From an uncultured Flavobacteriales bacterium (lineage in GTDB: Bacteria > Bacteroidota > Bacteroidia > Flavobacteriales_D > Parvicellaceae): a stretch of DNA of 23,608 nucleotides. Both the position numbers and the translations under genes were made by a program. The stretch is from positions 1 to 23,608 of the forward strand of contig CALKFX010000054.1 in the NCBI GenBank assembly GCA_938084875.1. The letters are read 5' to 3'. The notes beneath the pieces were generated by a model. It searched no databases and was not told the origin of the DNA. It worked only from the letters and a program-made list of their open reading frames with translations. This document shows, piece by piece, positions 10,287 to 17,730 of this stretch (position 1 is the first letter of the stretch; each line of letters begins with the position of its first letter).

Positions 10287-10976
10287 TTAAATTTCATCAT
10301 TATTGCTCTCAAATACAAAGCCTAATCTTTTAGCAGTTCTTAATTTATGATGGTCGCCAACTTGTTTTACCTCGTTGACAGAGACTTTATTTACAAGATC
10401 ATAACTTGGTACCAAAAGGTCAAAGTCTAAAGAATATAATATAGCAGACTGGACAATAGATTTTAACTTGTCTTTATCTACAGTTGCATTAATAAAGTCG
10501 TTATACAAAAATCCCAATTGTCTTTTGCCTTGAACCATAAAATGGTTTTCATGATTAATAAATAATCTTCCAATTAAATAACCTAAATCGTTGGATCTAT
10601 TGTACTTAAAAGAATCGTTTAAGAAATTGTAAATATTAATTAAACCACAATAGGCTCTATTTGAATTTTCTGAAATATAGCTCGTCTTCCAAAGACTATT
10701 TTCCGGATCAAATTTGAAAACATTGGTGTGCATTTGAAAAACCAGTAAATCACCCGAAACTCTTAATTGAGCTTCAAATTCTCCAGAATCTTTATATTCA
10801 ATTATAATTCTTTCATCAACATCCGAAAGCTTATCATTTAAATCGTCTCCTATTTCCTTTAAGACACCTTTGAGTACTTTAAAATTTAAAATAATATTGC
10901 TAAAAACATCTTGTTTAAGTACACTCTTATCCTTAATTAAATTGAAAAGTAATTCTTGATTTTTTTTATAATCCAT
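10287..10976 (-). CDS. Conserved-looking protein of unknown function downstream of proS
   Basis: A 229-residue soluble protein that I cannot place in a named family. It has no signal peptide, no membrane segment and no cysteine cluster. The sequence alternates charged helices and short strands: an acidic middle (DDLNDKLSDVDER), a strand-rich part around residues 60-110 (FEAQLRVSGDLLVFQMHTNVF), and a C-terminal part ending in an acidic tail. The block RSNDLGYLIGRLFINHENHF and the later KRQLGFLYNDF look conserved in style, with aromatic and His residues that could line a pocket. It starts 9 bases after the proS stop, so it is almost certainly co-transcribed with proS. It is followed by a T-rich stretch before the tRNA-Glu promoter, with no clear hairpin. 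I propose no function. Confidence 0.8.
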   Translation of the reverse strand: MDYKKNQELLFNLIKDKSVLKQDVFSNIILNFKVLKGVLKEIGDDLNDKLSDVDERIIIEYKDSGEFEAQLRVSGDLLVFQMHTNVFKFDPENSLWKTSYISENSNRAYCGLINIYNFLNDSFKYNRSNDLGYLIGRLFINHENHFMVQGKRQLGFLYNDFINATVDKDKLKSIVQSAILYSLDFDLLVPSYDLVNKVSVNEVKQVGDHHKLRTAKRLGFVFESNNDEI

Positions 10977-10985
10977 AGATTATTT

Positions 10986-12461
10986 TTAATATGCCCTAGC
11001 AAATATAACTTTCTTAGAATTTGGTTCCCCAGTGAGGACACAATTTCCTTTTTCAGATCCCTGTAAAGGAATACATCTGATAGTAGCTTTTGTTAAATCT
11101 TTAATTTTTTGTTCTGATTTAGAATCTCCATTCCAAAAAGCTTCAACAAAACCACCTTTATTGTTTAGAACTTGGTTCATTTGATCAATTGAATCTACTT
11201 GGAAAGTATTTTCATTTAAAAACAAACTAGCTTTTGAAAATAATTCTTCTTGAATTTTATTTAGACTATCTAACAATAACTTCGGCAAACCATCTTGAGA
11301 AACAGTAGATTTAGTTAAATTATCTCTTCTTGCTAGTTCTACAGTTTTGTTTTCCATATCTCTTGGACCAACAGTAATTCTAAGCGGAACCCCTTTCATT
11401 TCATATTCTGCAAACTTCCACCCAGGTTTTTTGTTATCGTCGTTGTCAAATTTTACTGAAATATTAAGTTCTGAAAGTTCTTTTTTTAATTTATGAGCAT
11501 ACTCAGAAATAATATTAAGTTGTTCTTCATTTTTATAAATAGGAACTATTACTATTTGAATTGGAGACAATTTAGGCGGCAAAATAAGACCTTTATCATC
11601 TGAATGGGTCATAATTAAAGCCCCCATAAGTCTAGTAGAAACACCCCATGAAGTTGCCCAAACATGATTCTTTTTTCCTTCTTTATCAGCAAAAGTAACA
11701 TCAAATGCTTTGGCAAAGTTTTGACCTAAAAAATGTGAAGTACCTGCTTGTAAGGCTTTACCGTCTTGCATAAGAGCTTCTATACAATAGGTTTCTTCCG
11801 CACCTGCAAATCTTTCATTTTCAGATTTAACCCCTTTTACAACTGGAACTGCCATGAAATTTTCGACAAAATTTGCATAAACATCTAGCATCTGTTCAGT
11901 TTCTTCAATAGCTTCTGATTTAGTAGCATGAGCTGTGTGTCCTTCCTGCCATAAAAACTCTGAAGTTCTAAGGAAAAGTCTTGTCCTCATTTCCCATCTA
12001 ACAACATTTGCCCACTGGTTAACTAAAATTGGCAAATCTCTATAAGACTGAATCCATTTTTTATACGTATTCCAAATAATTGTTTCAGATGTTGGTCTTA
12101 TAATTAATTCTTCTTCTAACTTGGCAGCTGGATCAACAACAACTCCAGAACCATCCTCAGAGTTTTTTAATCTGTAGTGGGTAACTACTGCACATTCTTT
12201 GGCAAAACCTTCAACATGAGCAGCTTCTTTACTTAAATAAGATTTTGGAATAAGTAATGGGAAGTAAGCATTTTGATGTCCTGTTTCCTTGAACATTAGA
12301 TCCAATTGATCTTTGATTTTTTCCCAAATAGCATAACCATAAGGCTTAATAATCATACATCCTCTAACATCTGAATGCTCTGCCAAGTCGGCTTTGAGAA
12401 CTAACTCATTATACCATTTTGAAAAATCTTCACTTCTTTTAACAATACCCTTTGACGACAT
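10986..12461 (-). CDS. proS: Prolyl-tRNA synthetase, archaeal/eukaryotic type (ProS type 3)
   Basis: A 491-residue class II synthetase that charges tRNA-Pro in the cytoplasm. Class II motif 2 is visible (RTRLFLRTSEFLWQEGHTAH) and motif 3 near residue 273 (GVSTRLMGAL), as is the proline-specific TSET block. It lacks the bacterial-type INS editing insertion and has the extra C-terminal domain ending in the typical Tyr (FARAY). In related enzymes that domain binds zinc through cysteines. Here two Cys remain (RCIPLQ and GNCVLTG), while the second member of the CxxC pair is Thr and another position is Ser, so metal binding is doubtful. The gene is 69 bases downstream of the DUF164 gene, with no convincing promoter or terminator in that gap. 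The identification is secure. Confidence 0.96.
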   Translation of the reverse strand: MSSKGIVKRSEDFSKWYNELVLKADLAEHSDVRGCMIIKPYGYAIWEKIKDQLDLMFKETGHQNAYFPLLIPKSYLSKEAAHVEGFAKECAVVTHYRLKNSEDGSGVVVDPAAKLEEELIIRPTSETIIWNTYKKWIQSYRDLPILVNQWANVVRWEMRTRLFLRTSEFLWQEGHTAHATKSEAIEETEQMLDVYANFVENFMAVPVVKGVKSENERFAGAEETYCIEALMQDGKALQAGTSHFLGQNFAKAFDVTFADKEGKKNHVWATSWGVSTRLMGALIMTHSDDKGLILPPKLSPIQIVIVPIYKNEEQLNIISEYAHKLKKELSELNISVKFDNDDNKKPGWKFAEYEMKGVPLRITVGPRDMENKTVELARRDNLTKSTVSQDGLPKLLLDSLNKIQEELFSKASLFLNENTFQVDSIDQMNQVLNNKGGFVEAFWNGDSKSEQKIKDLTKATIRCIPLQGSEKGNCVLTGEPNSKKVIFARAY

Positions 12462-12530
12462 ATAAATACAATTAACAGTCTAAATTACCAATTTGAAGGG
12501 ATATGTGAGAAGGAATAGTAAATAAATACC

Positions 12531-13322
12531 CTATTTGGCACTTAAAACCTTATTTATTTTTCTATTCATTTTTGTGCTTTGCTCATCCGCGAGTGAAGCA
12601 TCTACTAAAATTCTGCCGCTGTGTTCATCTACTATAATTCTCTTTCTAGCTGCTATATCAAGCTGAACTTGAGGTGGTATTTTAATAAAAGAACCACCAG
12701 AGGCACCTCTCTCTACAGGAACTACAGCCAAACCATTTTTTGAAGCTCCTCTTATCCTATTGTATGCTTTTAAAAATCTTTCATCAATGGATTTAGAAGC
12801 TTTAAGAGATTCTTCCATTAATATCTTCTCTTCTCTTTCTGTTTCTGAAATAATTTCTTCCAATTCCTTTTTCTTAGCTTCTAGAGCTTCTTCTTTAGCC
12901 TTGTGAAGGTTCTGAATTTCTTCTAAAATTTCTTTTTTACCATCAATTCTAGCAGAATTTTCTTTGATTCTTTTTTCTGCTAATTGAGCTTCCAACTCTT
13001 GGTACTCAATTTCTTTGCTTAACGAATCAAATTCTCTATTATTTCTAACATTTTTCTGTTTTTCTAAATATTTTTTGATGGAAGACTTAGATTCCTCAAT
13101 AATATTTTTCTTTTCTAAAATTAATTGATTCAATCCTTCGATTTCTTCTTCAACTTTTTCTAATCTTTTGTTAAGACCAACCATTTCGTCCTCTAAATCT
13201 TTAACTTCCATAGGTAATTCTCCTCTTACCTCTCTCATATTATCTATTCTAGAATCAATGAATTGAAGATTAAAAAGTGATCTTAAAGTTTCTTCTGGTG
13301 TGTATTTTTTTGTTCTGGCCAT
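12531..13322 (-). CDS. DUF164-type coiled-coil protein with degenerate zinc ribbon
   Basis: A 263-residue protein. Residues about 35-180 form a long coiled coil, rich in Glu, Lys and Leu with heptad-like spacing. The last 65 residues match the C4-type zinc-ribbon tail of the DUF164 family (GLAVVPVERG ... IPPQVQLDIAARKRIIV ... GRILVD). In the family this tail has two CxxC pairs; here they read SxxS (Ser208, Ser211) and DxxS (Asp232, Ser235), so all four ligands are missing and the domain cannot bind zinc in the usual way, although the surrounding sequence is kept. Family members are suspected of a nucleic-acid or envelope-related role, but function is not settled. The gene starts 2 bases after the Nif3-like stop and is co-transcribed with it. 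I would not name a function. Confidence 0.85.
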   Translation of the reverse strand: MARTKKYTPEETLRSLFNLQFIDSRIDNMREVRGELPMEVKDLEDEMVGLNKRLEKVEEEIEGLNQLILEKKNIIEESKSSIKKYLEKQKNVRNNREFDSLSKEIEYQELEAQLAEKRIKENSARIDGKKEILEEIQNLHKAKEEALEAKKKELEEIISETEREEKILMEESLKASKSIDERFLKAYNRIRGASKNGLAVVPVERGASGGSFIKIPPQVQLDIAARKRIIVDEHSGRILVDASLADEQSTKMNRKINKVLSAK

Positions 13323-13324
13323 TT

Positions 13325-14413
13325 TTATAAATAATTAATTGGATTAGTATTAACTGTTGTTAAACGGATTGCAAAATTAGTAAATTTTTTCATTAAAAAT
13401 TCACTTATTAAATCTATTGTGAATTGTTCGGACTCATAATGACCAATATCGGCAATTAAAATTTTATTCTCAGCTTCAAAAAACTGGTGGTATTTAAAAT
13501 CTGAAGTGATAAAAATATCTGCATTTTCAATCATAGCATTTTTCAATAAAAAACTTCCAGAACCTCCGCAAATTGCAACCTTTTTTATAGGCCTATTTAT
13601 TAATTTAGTATGTCTAAGACCTGCTGCGTGAAACTTTTTCTTAATTAATTTTAAAAATTCTAGCTCATCAATAGGCTTTTCTAACTCTCCTATCAATCCT
13701 GAGCCTGTGTTAGAACTATTTTGAAGTTTAAAAATATCATAGGCAACTTCTTCATAAGGATGAGCGATATTCATAGATTGAATAATATCAGAAAGAAGAT
13801 ACTCTGGGAAAATAAACTCTAATTTTTCTTCTTTTACTTTTTCTAAACTACCTTCTTTCCCCTTATAAGGGTTTGAACCTGATATAGGAAGAAAACTTCC
13901 TTCTCCCGTTGAAGAAAAAACACAATTTTTATAATTACCTATATTTCCTGCTCCTGAACTAAAAAGAGCTTGAGAAACTTTGTCTGAATGAGATTCTGGA
14001 ACAAAAACTACCAATTTTAAAAGATTTTGCTTTGGCAAAAGAATTTTTTTTCTTTTTAGGCCAATAACCTCAGCAATTTTAGAATTTACTCCATTTGGAA
14101 CATTATCCAAGTTAGTGTGAATAGCATAAATATTGATGTTGTTTTTAATAGCTTTAAAAACAATAGAGCCTGTTAATGAGCTTTTAGTTACATTTTTAAT
14201 TTCTCCAAAAATAACTGGATGATGAGCTACTATCAAATTACATTGTTGTTTGATAGCATCGTCAATTACTTCGAGGGTTACATCTAAAGACACCAAAACC
14301 CCTTTAACTTCACTTTTGTAATCCCCAACTTGAAGTCCAGAATTGTCGTAACTCTCTTGTAAATGCAAAGGAGCTATTTTTTCTAAATATTTTGTTACAT
14401 CTTTGACTATCAT
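13325..14413 (-). CDS. Nif3-like dinuclear metal centre protein (YqfO-type)
   Basis: A 362-residue member of the Nif3/YqfO (GTP cyclohydrolase I type 2 homologue) family, which forms hexameric toroids with a two-metal site. Metal ligands visible are His64-His65 in VAHHPVIF, AIHTNLDN further on, and the C-terminal DIGHYESEQ block. The protein has the long form with a middle CutA/PII-like insert (about residues 130-235) as in Bacillus YqfO. The biochemical role of the family is still unclear. It starts 30 bases from the divergent lpxK ATG and is followed after 2 bases by the DUF164 gene, a pairing often seen in Bacteroidota. A TATATTTG -7-like box lies just upstream at 14431-14438. Confidence 0.93.
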   Translation of the reverse strand: MIVKDVTKYLEKIAPLHLQESYDNSGLQVGDYKSEVKGVLVSLDVTLEVIDDAIKQQCNLIVAHHPVIFGEIKNVTKSSLTGSIVFKAIKNNINIYAIHTNLDNVPNGVNSKIAEVIGLKRKKILLPKQNLLKLVVFVPESHSDKVSQALFSSGAGNIGNYKNCVFSSTGEGSFLPISGSNPYKGKEGSLEKVKEEKLEFIFPEYLLSDIIQSMNIAHPYEEVAYDIFKLQNSSNTGSGLIGELEKPIDELEFLKLIKKKFHAAGLRHTKLINRPIKKVAICGGSGSFLLKNAMIENADIFITSDFKYHQFFEAENKILIADIGHYESEQFTIDLISEFLMKKFTNFAIRLTTVNTNPINYL

Positions 14414-14430
14414 AATTTGAAAAATGAATT

Positions 14431-14438
14431 CAAATATA
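14431..14438 (-). promoter_or_regulatory. Possible -7 box for the Nif3-like operon
   Basis: TATATTTG on the minus strand fits TAnnTTTG perfectly, 18 bases before the Nif3-like ATG. The upstream partner is only an ATTG at 14455-14458 with a 16-base spacer, which is shorter than the usual 18-19, so this is a weak call. The box sits in the 30-base divergent gap, and its partner would be inside lpxK. Confidence 0.35.
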
Positions 14439-14443
14439 AAACA

Positions 14444-15475
14444 ATGAAATGGTACAATTGGATATTATTACCAATATCATTGGTGTATTGGATAATTACC
14501 AGTATTAGAAACATTTTATTTGAGATTGGTATATTCAAAGAGAAGAAATTTAATATTCCAATTATTGGAGTAGGAAATATAACAGTTGGAGGAACTGGAA
14601 AAACACCACATTCACAATATATTTCTGAATTATTACAAAAAAAATTTAAGATTGCTATTTTATCCAAAGGATATGGAAGAAAAACAAAAGAATTTAAATA
14701 TGTAAACATAGATAGCAATTTTGACGAAGTTGGAGACGAGCCTCTTCAAATGAAAAAAAATTTACCAAAAGAAATTGTTGCTGTAGACCATAAAAGAGTA
14801 AATGGAGTAAATAAAATCATGAAGGAGCATCCTAAAGTAAACTGTATTATACTTGATGATGCATTTCAACACAGAACCATTAAAATTGGCTTTAATATTT
14901 TACTTTGTGACTACAACAACCCTATTTACAAAGATTATATGATGCCAGTTGGCCTTCTTAGAGAATCTAAGAAAGGAATTAGAAGAGCAGATTGTGTAGT
15001 AATTTCTAAGTGTCCTGAAAATTTAACCTTGGAAGAAATTAATAGTATAAAGAAAAAACTAAAATTCACAAAAGAGGTTTTTTTCAGCAAAGTAGTTTAT
15101 GATAAAATAGTTTCTTTACACGGAAATAAAACCATTAAAAAAACATCTATTAAGAAGGTTTTATTGGTTACTGGAATTGCAAATTCTAGTCCAATTATTG
15201 AATATTTAGAAAGGTTAAAAATTCAAATTAAACATCTTAAATATAAAGACCACTTTCATTATCATAAAAAGGATATAAATAAAATTATTGATATTTATAA
15301 AAGAGAAATCAACGAAATAATAATATTGACTACAGAGAAAGATGCTCAGAAAATGAAGGTATTTGAAGAATTATCGAAGTTTCCTGTGTACTATTTGAAA
15401 GTTAGTATTGATTTTATAAGGAATAAAGATAAATTTGAAGAAAAAATCATGAAGTATGTTAAAGCTCATTCATAA
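14444..15475 (+). CDS. lpxK: Tetraacyldisaccharide 4'-kinase
   Basis: LpxK phosphorylates the 4' position of the lipid A precursor at the inner membrane. The Walker A motif GGTGKTP starts at residue 49 within GVGNITVGGTGKTP, and the family block ILDDAFQHR follows. The N-terminal hydrophobic stretch (WILLPISLVYWIITSI) is the usual membrane anchor. I chose the ATG at 14444 (343 residues) over a TTG nine codons earlier because the family starts just before the hydrophobic segment. The gene opens a six-gene plus-strand run and overlaps the following purine nucleoside phosphorylase by 20 bases. The start is only 30 bases from the divergent Nif3-like start, so any lpxK promoter must lie inside that gene. 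Confidence 0.94.
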   Translation: MKWYNWILLPISLVYWIITSIRNILFEIGIFKEKKFNIPIIGVGNITVGGTGKTPHSQYISELLQKKFKIAILSKGYGRKTKEFKYVNIDSNFDEVGDEPLQMKKNLPKEIVAVDHKRVNGVNKIMKEHPKVNCIILDDAFQHRTIKIGFNILLCDYNNPIYKDYMMPVGLLRESKKGIRRADCVVISKCPENLTLEEINSIKKKLKFTKEVFFSKVVYDKIVSLHGNKTIKKTSIKKVLLVTGIANSSPIIEYLERLKIQIKHLKYKDHFHYHKKDINKIIDIYKREINEIIILTTEKDAQKMKVFEELSKFPVYYLKVSIDFIRNKDKFEEKIMKYVKAHS

Positions 15476-16268
15476 CAGCGTTGAGTATTTAAAAAAAGTA
15501 GCTGACTTCGAACCGGAAATTGGCATAATTTTAGGCACAGGGCTTGGAGGTTTAGTGGATGAAATTAAAACAGAAAAATCCATCTCCTACAAAGATATTC
15601 CCAACTTCCCTGTTTCTACAGTAGAAGGACACCAAGGGAAATTAATATTTGGTTTATTAGGGAATAAAAAAGTTATTGCAATGCAAGGTAGATTTCATTT
15701 TTATGAGGGCTACACAATGAGTCAAATTGTATTCCCGATAAGAGTAATGAAGTTTTTGGGCATTAATAAATTAATTGTAAGCAATGCCTCTGGAGGAGTT
15801 AATCCCAATTTTGAAATTGGAGATATTATGATAATTAATGACCATATAAATCTTTTCCCAACCAACCCTTTAATTGGCCCTAATATTGAAGAACTAGGAA
15901 CTAGATTTCCCGATATGAGCGATGCATATGATGAAAATCTTATAACCCTTGCACAATCTCTTTCAAAAAATTTGAATATTAAAACGGTAAATGGCATTTA
16001 TGCAGGTCTAACTGGCCCTACCCTAGAGACACCAGCAGAATACTCTTACATAAGAAAAATAGGTGCAGATGCAGTTGGGATGAGTACAGTTCCTGAAGTT
16101 ATAGCAGCCAGACATATGCAAATACCCTGTTTTGGATTGTCTATAATAACCGATTTAGGGGTTCCAGGAAAAATTGTAAAAGTAACCCACCAAGATGTTC
16201 AAAATGTTGCTTCTAAAGCAGAACAAAACTTGACAAGGCTTATAAAAAAACTCTTAGAATCAATTTAG
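15456..16268 (+). CDS. punA: Purine nucleoside phosphorylase (trimeric, family 2)
   Basis: A 270-residue PNP of the trimeric class, which splits purine nucleosides with phosphate to base and ribose-1-phosphate (purine salvage, cytoplasm). Visible are the phosphate-binding GTGLGGL near the N terminus, the GRFHFYEGY block, the purine-site Glu191 in GPTLETPAEY, and MSTVPEVIAARH. Thr232 is followed by Asp233 in SIITDLG; in human PNP this position is Asn243, which contacts the 6-oxo group. The change could broaden specificity towards adenosine, as seen for a human Asn-to-Asp mutant; this is inference and may be common in Bacteroidota. The gene overlaps lpxK by 20 bases and is 2 bases from gatB. 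Confidence 0.92.
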   Translation: MLKLIHNSVEYLKKVADFEPEIGIILGTGLGGLVDEIKTEKSISYKDIPNFPVSTVEGHQGKLIFGLLGNKKVIAMQGRFHFYEGYTMSQIVFPIRVMKFLGINKLIVSNASGGVNPNFEIGDIMIINDHINLFPTNPLIGPNIEELGTRFPDMSDAYDENLITLAQSLSKNLNIKTVNGIYAGLTGPTLETPAEYSYIRKIGADAVGMSTVPEVIAARHMQIPCFGLSIITDLGVPGKIVKVTHQDVQNVASKAEQNLTRLIKKLLESI

Positions 16269-16270
16269 AA

Positions 16271-17728
16271 ATGGAGCTAGAAAATGCACTATCAAAATAC
16301 GAACCTGTAATAGGAATTGAAATTCATGCTCAGCTTAAAACCAATTCAAAAGCATATTGTGGCGATAAAAATGAATTTGGAGCCTCTCCTAACACCCTTA
16401 CTTCACCAATATCATTAGGCCACCCAGGAACATTACCAAAATTTAATAAAGAAATAATAAATCACGCTGTCAAATTAGGCTTAGCTTTAGATTGTGATAT
16501 TACCAGAGAAATGCATTTTGATAGAAAAAATTATTTCTATGCCGATTTACCTAAGGGATACCAAATAACGCAAGACAAAAAACCAATTTGTAAAAATGGT
16601 AAAATTTTAATTAGGTTAGAAAATAATAAAACCAAGGATATTGAATTAACTAGAATCCATATGGAAGAGGATTCTGGTAAAAGCATACACGATTTAGACC
16701 CATTTAACACTCTTATTGATTTAAATAGAGCAGGCGTTCCACTTTTGGAAATAGTAACTGAACCGGTAATTAAAACTTCCCATGAAGCTTATCAATATGT
16801 TTCTGAAATAAGAAAACTTCTCAGGTATTTAGATATATGTGATGGCAATATGGAAGAAGGGAGTATGAGATGTGACGTTAATATTTCAATCATGCCCATT
16901 GGAAAAGATCAATTTGGAGATCGAGTAGAAATTAAAAATCTAAATTCCATTAGAAATGTTCAAAGATCTATTGATTATGAAATCGTTAGACAAGCAAAAT
17001 TATTAGATGAAAACAAGAAAGTAAATGTAGAGACAAGAACTTTTGATGCACCAAGTGGAAAAACTAGCGCTATGCGAAAGAAAGAAGCAGCACACGATTA
17101 TAGATATTTTCCAGAACCAGATTTGAATCCGATAAAAATTGAAGAAAAATTACTCATGGATATTCAATCCTCTATGCCTAATCTTCCAAATGATTTATTT
17201 GAAAAATTTACTAAAATATATGGACTTTCTAATTACGATGCCTTAGTAATCATTGAGCAAAAAGAAATTGCATTTTATTACGAAAGTATTTTAGAATTTA
17301 CTAAAAACTATAAAGGAGCAACCAATTGGCTAATGGGGAGTATTAAATCCTACTTAAATCTAAAGGCAATAGAAATAACAAATTTTCCAATTAATGCTGA
17401 AAGCATTGGTATGCTTATAAATATGATTGATGATGGAATAATTACCCATTCCTTGGCCAACCAAAAATTATTTCCGGAAATGTTAAAATTTCCACAAGAA
17501 AATCCAAATTCAATAGCTGAAAAAAACCAGTGGATCAATCAACAAAACGAAAATAATTTGGAAGTCTTAGTTAGAGAAATATTGGATAAAAATCCAAAAG
17601 AAGAAGAAAGATTAAAAAATGGAGAAAAAAAACTTACTGGTTTTTTCATTGGTAAAATAATGAAAGCCTCCAATGGAACAGCAGATCCAAAAAAAATAAA
17701 TCAATTACTCAACCAATTAATCAATTAA
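16271..17728 (+). CDS. gatB: Asp-tRNA(Asn)/Glu-tRNA(Gln) amidotransferase subunit B
   Basis: A 485-residue GatB, part of GatCAB, which amidates misacylated Glu-tRNA(Gln) or Asp-tRNA(Asn). It opens with EPVIGIEIHAQLKT and contains the family blocks SLGHPGTLPKFNKE, MRCDVNIS, VEIKNLNS and the catalytic-domain signature DYRYFPEPDL. The C-terminal YqeY-like helical tail is complete (KKLTGFFIGKIMKAS). Of the four zinc-ligand cysteines known in GatB, only Cys30 is kept: the others are Asp32, Ser45 and Ser48. gatA and gatC are not in the window. The gene sits 2 bases from its neighbours on both sides. Confidence 0.96.
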   Translation: MELENALSKYEPVIGIEIHAQLKTNSKAYCGDKNEFGASPNTLTSPISLGHPGTLPKFNKEIINHAVKLGLALDCDITREMHFDRKNYFYADLPKGYQITQDKKPICKNGKILIRLENNKTKDIELTRIHMEEDSGKSIHDLDPFNTLIDLNRAGVPLLEIVTEPVIKTSHEAYQYVSEIRKLLRYLDICDGNMEEGSMRCDVNISIMPIGKDQFGDRVEIKNLNSIRNVQRSIDYEIVRQAKLLDENKKVNVETRTFDAPSGKTSAMRKKEAAHDYRYFPEPDLNPIKIEEKLLMDIQSSMPNLPNDLFEKFTKIYGLSNYDALVIIEQKEIAFYYESILEFTKNYKGATNWLMGSIKSYLNLKAIEITNFPINAESIGMLINMIDDGIITHSLANQKLFPEMLKFPQENPNSIAEKNQWINQQNENNLEVLVREILDKNPKEEERLKNGEKKLTGFFIGKIMKASNGTADPKKINQLLNQLIN

Positions 17729-17730
17729 AA

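Noticed and set aside
14391..14420. Promoter for lpxK (TTTG, 18 bases, TAATTTGA) on the plus strand
   Set aside because: The -7 element misses the last two consensus positions, so support is too weak.
14410..14718. Minus-strand open frame opposite lpxK
   Set aside because: It lies wholly opposite conserved lpxK sequence, including its Walker A region, and looks like no known family; a shadow frame.
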